A stretch of DNA of 64,000 bases from Bacillota bacterium (lineage in GTDB: Bacteria > Bacillota > Clostridia > Acetivibrionales > JAMNXU01). Below, in pieces: positions 8,102 through 16,745 of the stretch; position 1 is the stretch's first letter; every line of letters starts with the position of its first letter. The position numbers were made by a program, and so were the translations under genes. The notes below the pieces were generated by a model. That model saw only the letters and a list, made by a program, of their open reading frames with translations. It had not been told where the DNA came from and did not search any database. The stretch is from positions 1-64,000 of the forward strand of contig JAMNXU010000033.1 in assembly GCA_023623175.1 (NCBI GenBank), written 5' to 3'.

Positions 8102-8990
8102 AGGGGTAGGATTGAAACAGCAGGAAGTAACCATTACGCCGAAAAAATACCTTGAGAGGAAAAGAAGGCGGGAAAAGAGACTAAGGAGAATACTGTGGTG
8201 GTTCAAAACAATAATGCTGGTTTCTTTAACGATAACGACGCTGGTATTGCTGGCGCTTTCGCCGCTCTTCAATATAACCGCGATAGAAGTGCACGGGAAC
8301 CGGCATTATACCTCTGAAGAAATTGTGCAGGCCACCGGGATTGCCATCGGAAGCAACGGGTTCAAGAATATTGGGAGCAACTGGAAAAATATTTTCGCTC
8401 TTCGGTTTGGAGAATCGGAAGAATATTTGCTCCACTCCAAACCGTATATTGAGCACGTGACTGTCAGGTTCATACTTCCCGGAACCGTCAGGGTTACGCT
8501 TACGGAAAGGAAGCCCCTGGCCGTTGTTAACTACATGGGCAATGAGGTAATTGTTGATAAAAACGGATATGCCCTCGATTATTTTGTGGACGATGCCGAG
8601 GTCGAAAGCATAAAGCTCCCGGCGATTCTGGGCGTAGGGATAAAGTCGCTCAGACTTGGACAGGTCCTTGAATTTGAGACCCAAAACGGCAGCGAGGGTT
8701 TTTATGCCGCTGTCAGGCTTCTTTTATCCATAAAGGAATCCGATGAATCCACCGAGACTTATAAGTTGTACAAATATGTGGATTCGGTGGACGCGGGCGA
8801 TCCTAAAAACATCATCCTCGGTTTTGACGGAAGATTCAGGGTTAAATTCGGGGATTTGAAGGAACTTGACCATAATTTGAATTTCTTCAGGTATATTTAC
8901 TACTCCAATCTGAAGTATTCCAATGACAGGGGAACACTCGACATGACGGCGCTGAAGCCCGTGCTTATAGAGGAAACTGCTGTTGATTAA
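8076..8990 (+). CDS. divIB: Cell division protein DivIB/FtsQ
   Basis: A 304-residue single-pass membrane protein. A Lys/Arg-rich cytoplasmic N-terminus is followed by one transmembrane segment (about residues 46-66), then a POTRA domain beginning FNITAIEVHGNRHYTSEEIV, and a beta domain with the GTVRVTLTERKPLAVV strand typical of FtsQ. It joins the FtsL/FtsB complex that activates septal wall synthesis. The ATG at 8076 overlaps murA by 26 bases. An alternative TTG at 8112 has GAAGGGG seven bases upstream and would begin at residue 13. Which one is used cannot be settled here. It sits between murA and sbp, the normal Gram-positive order. Confidence 0.88.
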   Translation: MPKYLESIEGVGLKQQEVTITPKKYLERKRRREKRLRRILWWFKTIMLVSLTITTLVLLALSPLFNITAIEVHGNRHYTSEEIVQATGIAIGSNGFKNIGSNWKNIFALRFGESEEYLLHSKPYIEHVTVRFILPGTVRVTLTERKPLAVVNYMGNEVIVDKNGYALDYFVDDAEVESIKLPAILGVGIKSLRLGQVLEFETQNGSEGFYAAVRLLLSIKESDESTETYKLYKYVDSVDAGDPKNIILGFDGRFRVKFGDLKELDHNLNFFRYIYYSNLKYSNDRGTLDMTALKPVLIEETAVD

Positions 8991-9015
8991 ATATAAACAT
9001 TGGGAGGACAAGCAT

Positions 9016-9375
9016 ATGTTACCTATGTTTGGATTTGTAATAGGCATAATAATCGGAGCATTTTTCATTCAATACAATATTCCGCCCCAATATTCCAAGT
9101 ATGTGGCCGTAGCGATACTGGCGTCATTGGATTCGGTGTTCGGCGGGCTCGCGGCCAATGTGCAGAAAAAATTCGACTTTAAAATCTTCGTTTCGGGATT
9201 CCTGTGCAATTCGCTGCTGGCCGCGGCTTTGGTGTTTCTGGGCGATCAGCTCGGCCTCGACATTTATGTCGCAGCAATTTTTACATTTGTTTACAGACTG
9301 TTTTTAAACTTCTCAATTATTCGAAGATTTCTATTGAACAAACCTGTAAAAAAAGATAATATTAAAGTGAAGTAG
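9016..9375 (+). CDS. sbp: Small basic family protein (DUF1290, Sbp)
   Basis: A 119-residue integral membrane protein with three or four hydrophobic segments. The conserved VAVAILASLDSVFGGLAANVQKKFD stretch is split here as ASLDSVFGGLAA followed by a basic turn, and the tail is basic (NKPVKKDNIKVK). The family lies between divIB and ftsA in Bacillus and clostridial division clusters. Its biochemical role is unknown. The ATG at 9016 is chosen because GGGAGGAC stands nine bases before it. An upstream start at 8983 would overlap the divIB stop. It is probably co-transcribed with divIB and ftsA. Confidence 0.85.
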   Translation: MLPMFGFVIGIIIGAFFIQYNIPPQYSKYVAVAILASLDSVFGGLAANVQKKFDFKIFVSGFLCNSLLAAALVFLGDQLGLDIYVAAIFTFVYRLFLNFSIIRRFLLNKPVKKDNIKVK

Positions 9376-9396
9376 GACTCCGGGGGGTTAATTTCA

Positions 9397-10632
9397 GTGG
9401 GGAAAATTATTGTTTCCATAGATATCGGTTCTTCCAAGGTTTGCGCAATAATCGGGAAAATCTCTGATTACAACACGGTGCAGATACTTGGCAAGGGAAT
9501 GGATATATGCAATGGTGTCAAAAAAGGCATTATTGTGGATATAGATGCAACTTCCAGGTCCGTTAAGAACGCTGTGGAACGCGCTGAAGAAATGGCAAAC
9601 CTCAAGGTCTTTTCAGCTTTCGTCAATATATCGGCAACTCACGTTGACATCATAAAAAGCAGAAACAGCATAGTAATCGGAAATGAAAGCCGTGAGATAA
9701 CACCCAAGGATGTCGAAAAAGTACTTTACTCTTCGATGGATTTTGACCTCCCAGAAGGAAGAGAAATAGTTGGCGTAATACCCGAACAGTTTACCGTAGA
9801 CGGATGTGACGGCATCGTGGATCCTGTGGGAATGACCGGCTCGAGGCTTGAAGCCGATGTAAATATTATTGCCGGCAAGGTGACGTCGATACAGAATATA
9901 ATTAAGAGCCTTGAAAGAGCGGGCATAAAAACCGAGGATCTCATTGTTGAAGGGTTTGCCACCGCCCATGTGGCGCTGACCCCCGAGGAAAAGGAAATAG
10001 GTGTCGTGCTGCTCGATATAGGCGGCGGGACCACGGACATAAGCGTGTTCAGAAACAAGAATCTCGTTTATTACGGCGCCATACCCGTAGGCGGAGACCA
10101 TATAACCAATGATATTGCAATTGGGCTCAAGATTCCTTTCTCTGAAGCCGAAAAAATAAAGAGGCAATATGAACTTGCCCTCACTTCACTCATAAAGAAC
10201 GACCAGGAGATTTCGGTAACGGATCTCAATGACGAACGCAAGGAAATTAAGGTATCGGAATTCGTCGAAATTATCGAAGCGCGAGTTTATGAAATATTCT
10301 CACTTGCCCGTGAACAGATTGAAAAGAACGGAATAGACAGCAGCAAATACGACGGCGTTGTGCTTACGGGCGCTGGAATATCGTACATAGACGGAAGCAC
10401 CCATCTCGCCCGAGAAGTTTTTGAGAAACCCGTCCGCGTTGCGTCAATAAAACTTGGCGAGCCGCTTAAGTGCGAATATGCGGCAGCGGCGGGCATCGTT
10501 AAATATATCGCCGCGCACAACCGGGAAAACACAGCGGGGAACGCAGTCAAGCCGTTGAAATCAAATGCTGACCGCAAGGAATCAAAAGGATTTCTGAAAA
10601 AGCTTTTCCGGTTCCTGCACAGCTTGTTTTAA
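9397..10632 (+). CDS. ftsA: Cell division protein FtsA
   Basis: A 411-residue actin-fold ATPase that tethers FtsZ to the membrane. The phosphate-1 loop is VSIDIGSSKVCAIIG at residues 6-20, phosphate-2 is VVLLDIGGGTTDISVF, and the adenosine motif is VVLTGAGISYIDG. The C-terminus ends in an amphipathic membrane-targeting helix (FLKKLFRFLHSLF). The start is GTG with GGGGGGT eight bases upstream. It lies 21 bases after sbp and 196 bases before ftsZ, so ftsZ may have additional independent expression. Confidence 0.95.
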   Translation: MGKIIVSIDIGSSKVCAIIGKISDYNTVQILGKGMDICNGVKKGIIVDIDATSRSVKNAVERAEEMANLKVFSAFVNISATHVDIIKSRNSIVIGNESREITPKDVEKVLYSSMDFDLPEGREIVGVIPEQFTVDGCDGIVDPVGMTGSRLEADVNIIAGKVTSIQNIIKSLERAGIKTEDLIVEGFATAHVALTPEEKEIGVVLLDIGGGTTDISVFRNKNLVYYGAIPVGGDHITNDIAIGLKIPFSEAEKIKRQYELALTSLIKNDQEISVTDLNDERKEIKVSEFVEIIEARVYEIFSLAREQIEKNGIDSSKYDGVVLTGAGISYIDGSTHLAREVFEKPVRVASIKLGEPLKCEYAAAAGIVKYIAAHNRENTAGNAVKPLKSNADRKESKGFLKKLFRFLHSLF

Positions 10633-10828
10633 GGATATATGGGGGCAATACACGGCAATAATCAAACCGCTGTACATAAAAGGAATTATGATATATAATA
10701 TATTTTACATAATTTGTATTTCGGAATTATCTTGACCAAAATGCGACTTTAGGGATGGGACTGAAACAGGAATAAATCAGCGGTCAGCCGTACAAAGGAC
10801 AAGATCTTGAAATAAAGGGGGATTTACA

Positions 10829-11950
10829 TTGCTGGAGTTTGATATGGATATGGAACAGTTTGCTCAGATCAAGGTTATCGGAGTGGGCGGCGGCGGCAAT
10901 AACGCGGTAAACAGGATGATTTCCGCAGGTTTGCGCGGGGTTGAGTTTATAGCCATAAATACGGACAAGCAGGCTCTGATGATGTCGCAGGCTAATCTGA
11001 AAATTCAGATAGGCGAGAAGCTTACGCGGGGTCTTGGAGCCGGGGCTAATCCCGAAATCGGCGAAAAAGCCGCAGAGGAAAGCAGGGAAGAAATAAGCCA
11101 GGCCATCAAGGGCGCCGACATGGTTTTTGTAACCGCGGGAATGGGCGGTGGAACCGGAACCGGCGCGGCTCCCATAGTCGCTCAGATTGCGAAGGAAATG
11201 GGAATACTGACCGTTGCCGTTGTTACTAAGCCTTTCATGTTTGAAAGCCGGATTCGCGCCCAACAGGCCGAAAGAGGCATTGAGAACCTGAAAACCGTGG
11301 TGGATTCGCTTTTGACCATACCCAACGACAGGCTGCTGCAGGTTGTTGAAAAGAAAACGTCCATAATTGAAGCATTCCGTCTTGCCGATGACGTGTTGCG
11401 CCAGGGCGTGCAGGGTATTTCTGACCTGATTGCCGTTCCCGGAATGATTAACCTTGATTTTGCCGACGTGAAGGCGGTAATGATGAATTCGGGCATGGCC
11501 CACATGGGAATAGGCAGGGCATCGGGTGAAAACAAGGCTGAAGAGGCGGCAAAGATGGCAATTCACAGCCCGCTGCTCGAAACTTCGATTGAAGGAGCAA
11601 GGCGCGTGCTGATTAACGTGACGGGCGGTCCCGATCTCGGCCTCTTTGAGATTAACCAGGCCGCTGACATCATAACAAAATCGGTGGATCCCGACTCGGT
11701 TGTAATTTTCGGCGCATCCATTGACGAAAATCTCAAGGATGAAATAAGCATAACCGTTATCGCTACGGGATTTGACAAGGGTCCCGCGATCAAGAAAACC
11801 GAAAGGACCGAGGAGAAGGTTCATGGGGGCAAGGCTCCGAATTTACAGCCCGAGCAGGTTGAAAAGACAGCGCAGAAAATCCAGGCCCCGGAGCCTTCGG
11901 ATGAACTGGATATCCCGACATTCCTGAGAAAAAGCAACCGTTTCAGGTAG
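10829..11950 (+). CDS. ftsZ: Cell division GTPase FtsZ
   Basis: A 373-residue tubulin homologue forming the Z-ring. The GTP-binding signature GGGTGTG is at residues 106-112, the N-terminal [17 protein letters not shown] loop is present, and the T7 synergy loop NLDFADVK follows near residue 207. The conserved C-terminal peptide DIPTFLRK ends the protein and should bind FtsA and SepF. The start is TTG with AAAGGGGGA eight bases before it. The 196-base spacer after ftsA is AT-rich. A long hairpin at 12113-12153 closes the gene. Confidence 0.97.
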   Translation: MLEFDMDMEQFAQIKVIGVGGGGNNAVNRMISAGLRGVEFIAINTDKQALMMSQANLKIQIGEKLTRGLGAGANPEIGEKAAEESREEISQAIKGADMVFVTAGMGGGTGTGAAPIVAQIAKEMGILTVAVVTKPFMFESRIRAQQAERGIENLKTVVDSLLTIPNDRLLQVVEKKTSIIEAFRLADDVLRQGVQGISDLIAVPGMINLDFADVKAVMMNSGMAHMGIGRASGENKAEEAAKMAIHSPLLETSIEGARRVLINVTGGPDLGLFEINQAADIITKSVDPDSVVIFGASIDENLKDEISITVIATGFDKGPAIKKTERTEEKVHGGKAPNLQPEQVEKTAQKIQAPEPSDELDIPTFLRKSNRFR

Positions 11951-12112
11951 GATCAGGGCTCGCTTCAAAACCGAATGAGACTGAATTGCAAAACTGGACG
12001 GAATTGAGCTGGAATAGAAATAAACTGAATTGATTTCTGATAATATGATAATATTTTATATAGTTTAGGATAAATTTTCTGCATAAATTATTCGCAATAG
12101 GTTATTACATAT

Positions 12113-12153
12113 AGAAATAAACCGTGGGGTTTTATACCCGACGGTTTATTTCT
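12113..12153. terminator. Bidirectional terminator between ftsZ and the antiporter gene
   Basis: AGAAATAAACCGT (12113-12125) pairs perfectly with 12141-12153 and the stem extends inward through GGGG/CCC with one mismatch. T-rich DNA follows on the plus side (TTTATTTCTATTTCT) and the complement gives T-rich ends on the minus side. The hairpin overlaps the last seven codons and the stop of the minus-strand antiporter gene. Confidence 0.7.
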
Positions 12154-13316
12154 ATTTCTCCGGCGCGTTCCAGTGAAATTTTGGTGACTGCGGGCCCTGT
12201 CAGTTCGTATATAAATGTGGCGCAGAGCACGACAGCGCGGATGGTCCGGCCAAGTTCAGGAAGCATTGACGATGCAATGAGCGAAAGTCCTATTGCTACG
12301 CCGGCCTGGGGTATCAGCGCAAAGCCGAGGTATTTTTTCACGCTTCCCGGAGCTTTCATGAGGACGGCGCCGATATAGGCCCCGGCTATTTTGCCGGCCA
12401 CGCGGAATATTACGTACAGAATTCCTATCAGCCCTATCTTGGGAAGAATGGTGACATCCATTTCCATTCCTGAAATCACGAAGAACATCAGGAAAATTGG
12501 CGGAGTTATTCCGTCGGTGAGCGCCAGGATGGACTCTCCCGCTTCGCTTATGTTGACGAGCATGGCGCTCATGGCCATGCACAGCAGAAGGGGGGACAGG
12601 CCGAGCATTGTTGCAAGCGCCGATCCAAGAAAAACAAAGCCCGTTGTAATTATAATCCGGTTGGAATCCTTCCTGAAAAACCTGAGCGGAACGGTGAAAA
12701 GCGCTCCGAGTACAAACCCGAGAAGAATAGAACCCATTATTTCCACCAGCGGCCAGATAACTGACAATATAACAGCTTTTTCACCGGGGTGCTGGATTAC
12801 ATCCACTATGGATACCGCAAAACCGAAGGCAATTATGGCGACGGCGTCATCCAGCGCAACGACGCTCAGCAGCATTTCGGTGACAGGACCTTTCGCCCTG
12901 TACTGCTTTATGACCATTACCGTAGCTGCAGGAGCCGTGGCGGAAGCGATTGCTCCCAGCAGTATTGAGATTCTGACGTCAAATCCTGCAATAACCAGGA
13001 TCGCCGTCACAAAGGCGGAAGCGACGAGCCCTTCGAAAATGGCTATTACCACGGGTGTCATTCCGACCCTTTTTAAATAGGATAATTTAAATTCCGCACC
13101 TATGGAAAAGGCAATAAAGGCCAGGGCCATTTCCGATACCAGTTCAAGGTTCTTTACAAGATTTATGGGGACCAGTTTCAGAATATACGGTCCTATAAGC
13201 AGTCCTGCAACCAGGTATCCTGTAACATTGGGCAGCCTTGCCAATTTTACGATTCGACCGAAAATCAGGCCGGAAAACAGGATCAGCGCAAGATAGAACA
13301 GTATGTTGTACTCCAT
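12132..13316 (-). CDS. CPA2-type monovalent cation:proton antiporter
   Basis: A 394-residue membrane protein with about 12 hydrophobic segments covering the whole length and no C-terminal TrkA-N domain. LPNVTGYLVAGLLIGPYIL near residue 30, the ATAPAATVMVIKQY segment and ALDDAVAIIAF are hallmarks of the Kef/NhaS transmembrane family, with acidic residues in the ion-exchange helices. It should exchange Na+ or K+ for protons. The ATG at 13316 shares its A with the TGA of the upstream gene (TGATG), with AAGGAG ten bases before it. A TTG three codons earlier has no room for a ribosome site. Coupling to the PII-like gene suggests gating by that protein. Confidence 0.85.
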   Translation of the reverse strand: MEYNILFYLALILFSGLIFGRIVKLARLPNVTGYLVAGLLIGPYILKLVPINLVKNLELVSEMALAFIAFSIGAEFKLSYLKRVGMTPVVIAIFEGLVASAFVTAILVIAGFDVRISILLGAIASATAPAATVMVIKQYRAKGPVTEMLLSVVALDDAVAIIAFGFAVSIVDVIQHPGEKAVILSVIWPLVEIMGSILLGFVLGALFTVPLRFFRKDSNRIIITTGFVFLGSALATMLGLSPLLLCMAMSAMLVNISEAGESILALTDGITPPIFLMFFVISGMEMDVTILPKIGLIGILYVIFRVAGKIAGAYIGAVLMKAPGSVKKYLGFALIPQAGVAIGLSLIASSMLPELGRTIRAVVLCATFIYELTGPAVTKISLERAGEIEINRRV

Positions 13317-13654
13317 CAGAAACAAACTCCTTCTGCAGATAATACCGGCAATGTAAACATAACGGCAGTGTCGGGCTGTGACAGGTCTCCTACGACTTTT
13401 CTGACGATAGATTTCGCTGTATCAAGCTGTTCATCCCTGAGAACCATGAATATTGTTTTACTCTCCTGGTGTTCCATGTCGATGAATTTGCGCAGGGCTC
13501 CGAAAAAAGGAAGTTCTTCATTGTTCCTTGCAAGTTCCCTTGCCATTCCCCGGCTGTTCAGGATGGTCGCTCCGCAGACGCCATGTTTTACAAATTCGTC
13601 CAGGAGCTCATTGAGCTTTTCAACCCTGTTCAGAACGATCAACAAAAACTTCAT
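13316..13654 (-). CDS. PII-like regulatory protein coupled to antiporter
   Basis: A 112-residue protein beginning MKFLLIVLNRVEKLNELLDEF and containing GVCGATILNSRGM, a beta-alpha-beta pattern like the first half of the PII/CutA fold. A second alpha-beta unit (TIFMVLRDEQLDTAKSIVRKVVGDL) follows. The PII uridylylation-loop signature is absent. Its stop overlaps the antiporter start by one base, so the two are translationally coupled. By analogy with PII-like partners of transporters it may bind a nucleotide or small ligand and gate the antiporter, which is inference. GGGAGAG precedes the ATG. Confidence 0.7.
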   Translation of the reverse strand: MKFLLIVLNRVEKLNELLDEFVKHGVCGATILNSRGMARELARNNEELPFFGALRKFIDMEHQESKTIFMVLRDEQLDTAKSIVRKVVGDLSQPDTAVMFTLPVLSAEGVCF

Positions 13655-13867
13655 TTTTCATCTCTCCCGAAGAAATTATTAACTGGCGGAAAAATCCCGG
13701 CAGACGGAAAATTAATCCGTAAAACCCTAATAAGTATAGCACCTTTTTGCTTCATCGCAAATATTAGCGTGGAATATTTCATCAATGTTCAAAATACAAT
13801 TTATAAGAGCGGGGATTTTTTGCTGCACATTTTTTGTCATATGAATTATATTTTTCTACATACCCTT
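13655..13867. other. Gene-free spacer upstream of spoIIGA
   Basis: AT-rich DNA between the divergent PII-like and spoIIGA genes. Plus-strand reading frames across it are the reverse of the PII-like gene and have no ribosome site. The promoter for the minus-strand pair must lie here but no clear -35/-10 pair was found. The spoIIGA promoter begins at 13868. Confidence 0.4.
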
Positions 13868-13900
13868 TTGACAAAATTCTTTGTTTCGGGATTGTATAAT
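13868..13900 (+). promoter_or_regulatory. spoIIG-type promoter (TTGACA-21 bp-TATAAT)
   Basis: Consensus TTGACA (13868-13873) and TATAAT (13895-13900) are separated by 21 bases rather than 17. The B. subtilis spoIIG promoter is known for the same overlong spacing and is activated by Spo0A-P. TTTGACA overlapping the -35 is one mismatch from the reverse of the 0A box TGTCGAA. The spoIIGA start lies 77 bases after the -10. Confidence 0.65.
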
Positions 13901-13976
13901 TAACATATTCAAACGGTCTGTTTAAAAAAAGAAAACCAGGCAGCATTTAACATAATGGGTTTGTGGGGTATCGCAT

Positions 13977-14879
13977 GTGTATATGGAGATATATCCCGAC
14001 ATAATCTTTCTTGAAAATCTTGTGATTAATTACCTGATTTTGCAGGTTACGGCCAAGTTTGCCAGGAGGAATGCAAGCAACCTGCGCATTTTTACCGGGG
14101 CGCTGATTGGTGCGATTTATGTTGTGGCACTGCTCCTGCTTCCGGATTCATCGGTTTATTATACGATTGAAGCAAAAATTCTTCTTTCTTTGGTAATAGT
14201 CGCCGTTACTTTTTCTCCCGGGAAAATCAGCAGTTTTATTAAGGTTTTAGCGGTGTTTTACCTGTCAACGTTTGTATTTGCCGGCGCAGCGTTTGCCTTC
14301 ATATACTTCAATCCGGCGGGCGGATTTGTGAAGAACGGGGTCATATACATGTTCCGCGACTCAAAATGGACTACGCTCGTTCTTTCGCTTTTAACCGCCG
14401 TTATAGTCGTCCGGGTATTCTGGGAAGTGATACAGTTCAAATTCGGAAAGGAAAAACTCATTTTCCCCGTGCTGATAACCTTTGACAAAAATTCCATCAG
14501 GCTTTCAGCCCTGGTCGACACGGGCAATTCGCTCAAGGATCCGCTTACGAACATGCCGGTCGTCGTCGTGGAGTTTGCAGCGATAAAGAACATACTGCCC
14601 GAAGAAATCAAGAAGATATTTGACCATAACAAGGAAGACGACCTTAATACAGTGACCGACGCGGTGACAAACTCCGGGTGGCATTCGCGGTTCAGGCTTA
14701 TTCCCTTCACTTCCCTCGGGAAGGAAAATGGAATGCTCCTGGGTTTCAAGCCGGATTACATTGAAATCGGCGAGGAGGATGAAAAGAAGGACGTCAGCGA
14801 CGTTATTGTCGGCATATACAACAGGGCGCTTTCACGAAATGAAAAATACAGGGCCCTGCTGAGCCCTGAACTGATTTAG
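13977..14879 (+). CDS. spoIIGA: Sigma-E processing peptidase SpoIIGA
   Basis: A 300-residue protein with five hydrophobic segments in the first 150 residues and a C-terminal aspartic-protease domain. The catalytic Asp181 lies in ALVDTGNSLKDP. It cleaves pro-sigma-E in the mother cell after a signal from the forespore. The start is GTG at 13977, or ATG two codons later. It directly precedes sigE (37 bases), the order conserved in endospore formers. Expression is probably from the Spo0A-type promoter at 13868-13900. Confidence 0.93.
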   Translation: MYMEIYPDIIFLENLVINYLILQVTAKFARRNASNLRIFTGALIGAIYVVALLLLPDSSVYYTIEAKILLSLVIVAVTFSPGKISSFIKVLAVFYLSTFVFAGAAFAFIYFNPAGGFVKNGVIYMFRDSKWTTLVLSLLTAVIVVRVFWEVIQFKFGKEKLIFPVLITFDKNSIRLSALVDTGNSLKDPLTNMPVVVVEFAAIKNILPEEIKKIFDHNKEDDLNTVTDAVTNSGWHSRFRLIPFTSLGKENGMLLGFKPDYIEIGEEDEKKDVSDVIVGIYNRALSRNEKYRALLSPELI

Positions 14880-14916
14880 GCACGATATACGCATTACTTT
14901 GAAAGGAGACGTTTGA

Positions 14917-15648
14917 ATGAAACCTGTCAAAAAACTGAAACTTGCGCTGAGGATAAAGCTTTTGAACCTGATGAGACGGCTTGGGCTGCCCGTTGAATCC
15001 ATGGTGTATTATATCGGCGGAAGCGAGGCGCTGCCGCCGCCGCTGAGCAACGACGAGGAAACCTACCTGCTTGATAAGCTGAAACAGTCGGACTTTGGCG
15101 TTAAGTCCATTTTGATAGAGCGCAATTTAAGGCTTGTGGTATATATTGCGAGAAAATTTGAAAATACGGGAGTCGGAGTGGAGGACCTGATTTCCATAGG
15201 AACCATCGGGTTGATAAAAGCCATTAACACATTCAACCCGTCGAAAAATATAAAACTGGCGACTTATGCAAGCCGCTGCATAGAAAACGAGATACTGATG
15301 TACCTCAGGAGGAACAATCGGCTTAAAGCTGAGATTTCCATTGACGAGCCCCTTAATATAGACTGGGATGGAAATGAACTGCTGCTTTCGGACATCCTTG
15401 GCACTGACAACGACATGATTCACAGGAGTCTCGAAGATGAAGTGGACAGGGAACTTTTAAATGCCGCGATGAAGAAACTGTCAGCGCGGGAAAAAAAGAT
15501 AATGGAGCTGCGTTTCGGGCTCAAGACCGGCGTCGAAAAAACCCAGAAGGAGGTTGCGGACATTCTCGGCATATCCCAGTCATATATTTCAAGACTGGAA
15601 AAAAGGATTATCAGCCGGTTGAAAAAAGAGATCAACAGGATGGTCTAG
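14917..15648 (+). CDS. sigE: RNA polymerase sporulation sigma factor sigma-E precursor
   Basis: A 243-residue sigma-70 family protein. Residues 1-40 form a basic/hydrophobic pro-sequence ending around [13 protein letters not shown], the usual SpoIIGA cleavage neighbourhood. Region 2 ([48 protein letters not shown]) and region 4 helix-turn-helix ([22 protein letters not shown]) are complete. It drives early mother-cell genes. GAAAGGAG precedes the ATG. It is co-transcribed with spoIIGA, while sigG behind it has its own promoter. Confidence 0.96.
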   Translation: MKPVKKLKLALRIKLLNLMRRLGLPVESMVYYIGGSEALPPPLSNDEETYLLDKLKQSDFGVKSILIERNLRLVVYIARKFENTGVGVEDLISIGTIGLIKAINTFNPSKNIKLATYASRCIENEILMYLRRNNRLKAEISIDEPLNIDWDGNELLLSDILGTDNDMIHRSLEDEVDRELLNAAMKKLSAREKKIMELRFGLKTGVEKTQKEVADILGISQSYISRLEKRIISRLKKEINRMV

Positions 15649-15715
15649 CCCATGGCTGAAGACCGGAAATGCACTTGTCAAGGGGGTTTGCGAAAATTTA
15701 ATAAAAATTTTAACA

Positions 15716-15744
15716 GTATAATTCGAGCCTCCGTGGCAATAATG
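15716..15744 (+). promoter_or_regulatory. Forespore (sigma-F/sigma-G) promoter of sigG
   Basis: GTATA at 15716-15720 and GGCAATAATG at 15735-15744 match the sigma-F consensus GYATA / GGnnAnAnTn, with 14 bases between the boxes. It lies 34 bases before the sigG ATG, in the spacer after sigE where B. subtilis sigG also has its forespore promoter. Confidence 0.65.
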
Positions 15745-15777
15745 TTACTGACAGAATTAATTGCCAGGAGGTTGCTT

Positions 15778-16551
15778 ATGCCGGCTAACAAGGTGGAAAT
15801 ATGCGGAGTAAACACTTCAAAACTTCCCGTGCTGACAAACGAACAGAAAAAAGCGCTGTTTGAACGGATGCACAAGGGAGACGCGTCGGCAAGGGAAGAA
15901 TTCATCAAGGGTAATCTCAGGCTTGTTTTGAGCGTTATACAGAGGTTCAACAACCGCGGCGAGTACGTGGACGACCTGTTCCAGGTGGGATGCATAGGTC
16001 TTATAAAGGCCATCGATAATTTTGACGTAAACCAGAATGTAAAATTTTCCACCTATGCAGTCCCCATGATTATTGGAGAAATCAGGAGATACCTTCGTGA
16101 CAACAACTCAATCCGCGTAAGCAGATCCCTGCGCGATATTGCATACAAGGCTCTTCAGGCCAAGGAACGGCTGACCAACAAGAATTCAAAGGAACCGACC
16201 ATATCGGAAATAGCCGAAGAGCTTCAGATACCAAAGGAAGATATTGTAATGGCGCTTGATGCGATACAGGATCCCATATCGCTTTTCGAGTCGGTTTACC
16301 ACGACGGCGGAGACGCGATTTACGTCATGGACCAGGTCAGCGACGATAAAAACGTGGATGAAAACTGGCTCGAGGAAATAGCGCTGAAGGAAGCCATGCG
16401 AAAACTGAACGACAGGGAAAAACTGATCCTGAACCTCAGGTTTTTTGAAGGAAGGACGCAGATGGAGGTAGCGGAAGAAATAGGAATTTCCCAGGCCCAG
16501 GTTTCGAGGCTTGAAAAAACGGCGCTCATGCACATGAGAAAATATATATAA
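15778..16551 (+). CDS. sigG: RNA polymerase sporulation sigma factor sigma-G
   Basis: A 257-residue late forespore sigma factor, matching the family length. It begins MPANKVEICGVNTSKLPVL as other SigG proteins do. Region 2 (NLRLVLSVIQRFNNRGEYVDDLFQ), region 3 and the region 4 helix-turn-helix (TQMEVAEEIGISQAQVSRLEK) are intact. The ATG at 15778 has AGGAGG seven bases upstream. The frame stays open back to 15652, but that longer version would place the promoter inside the gene. It turns on forespore genes after engulfment. A terminator begins at its stop codon. Confidence 0.96.
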   Translation: MPANKVEICGVNTSKLPVLTNEQKKALFERMHKGDASAREEFIKGNLRLVLSVIQRFNNRGEYVDDLFQVGCIGLIKAIDNFDVNQNVKFSTYAVPMIIGEIRRYLRDNNSIRVSRSLRDIAYKALQAKERLTNKNSKEPTISEIAEELQIPKEDIVMALDAIQDPISLFESVYHDGGDAIYVMDQVSDDKNVDENWLEEIALKEAMRKLNDREKLILNLRFFEGRTQMEVAEEIGISQAQVSRLEKTALMHMRKYI

Positions 16552-16589
16552 AAGCTTCAGGCGGCAAAACCGGCTGGAGCTTTATTTTT
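16551..16589 (+). terminator. Rho-independent terminator after sigG
   Basis: AAAGCTTCAGGCGG (16551-16564) pairs with CCGGCTGGAGCTTT (16570-16583) with one wobble and one mismatch around a 5-base A-rich loop, followed by TATTTTT. It starts on the last base of the sigG stop. Confidence 0.8.
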
Positions 16590-16645
16590 CTGATTAAGTC
16601 CGGCATTTTTTTTGCGTATATATGGAAGAAGTTTTACGCTGGCGG

Positions 16646-16671
16646 CAATATATAACTTCAATATATAACTT
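16646..16671. repeat. Perfect 13-bp tandem duplication
   Basis: CAATATATAACTT occurs twice head to tail (16646-16658 and 16659-16671) in the spacer between sigG and the ylmC/ymxH-type gene. Its function is not known. It could be an AT-rich operator or a slippage product. Confidence 0.75.
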
Positions 16672-16745
16672 GTTCCGTTACTGGTAAGCTTCGCGAATTT
16701 TTTACCAATGCGTTCTATGAGTTTCGCCACTGCATATAAATATAT

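Noticed and set aside
10633-10828. Dedicated ftsZ promoter in the ftsA-ftsZ spacer
   Set aside because: AT-rich segments and a TTGACC occur, but no -35/-10 pair with acceptable spacing could be defended.
13469-13903. Plus-strand 144-codon frame between the PII-like gene and spoIIGA
   Set aside because: Its first half is the complement of the PII-like gene and it runs through the spoIIG promoter, without a ribosome site.
15652-15777. Longer SigG start at 15652
   Set aside because: The extra 42 residues are non-homologous and contain the forespore promoter; AGGAGG marks 15778.
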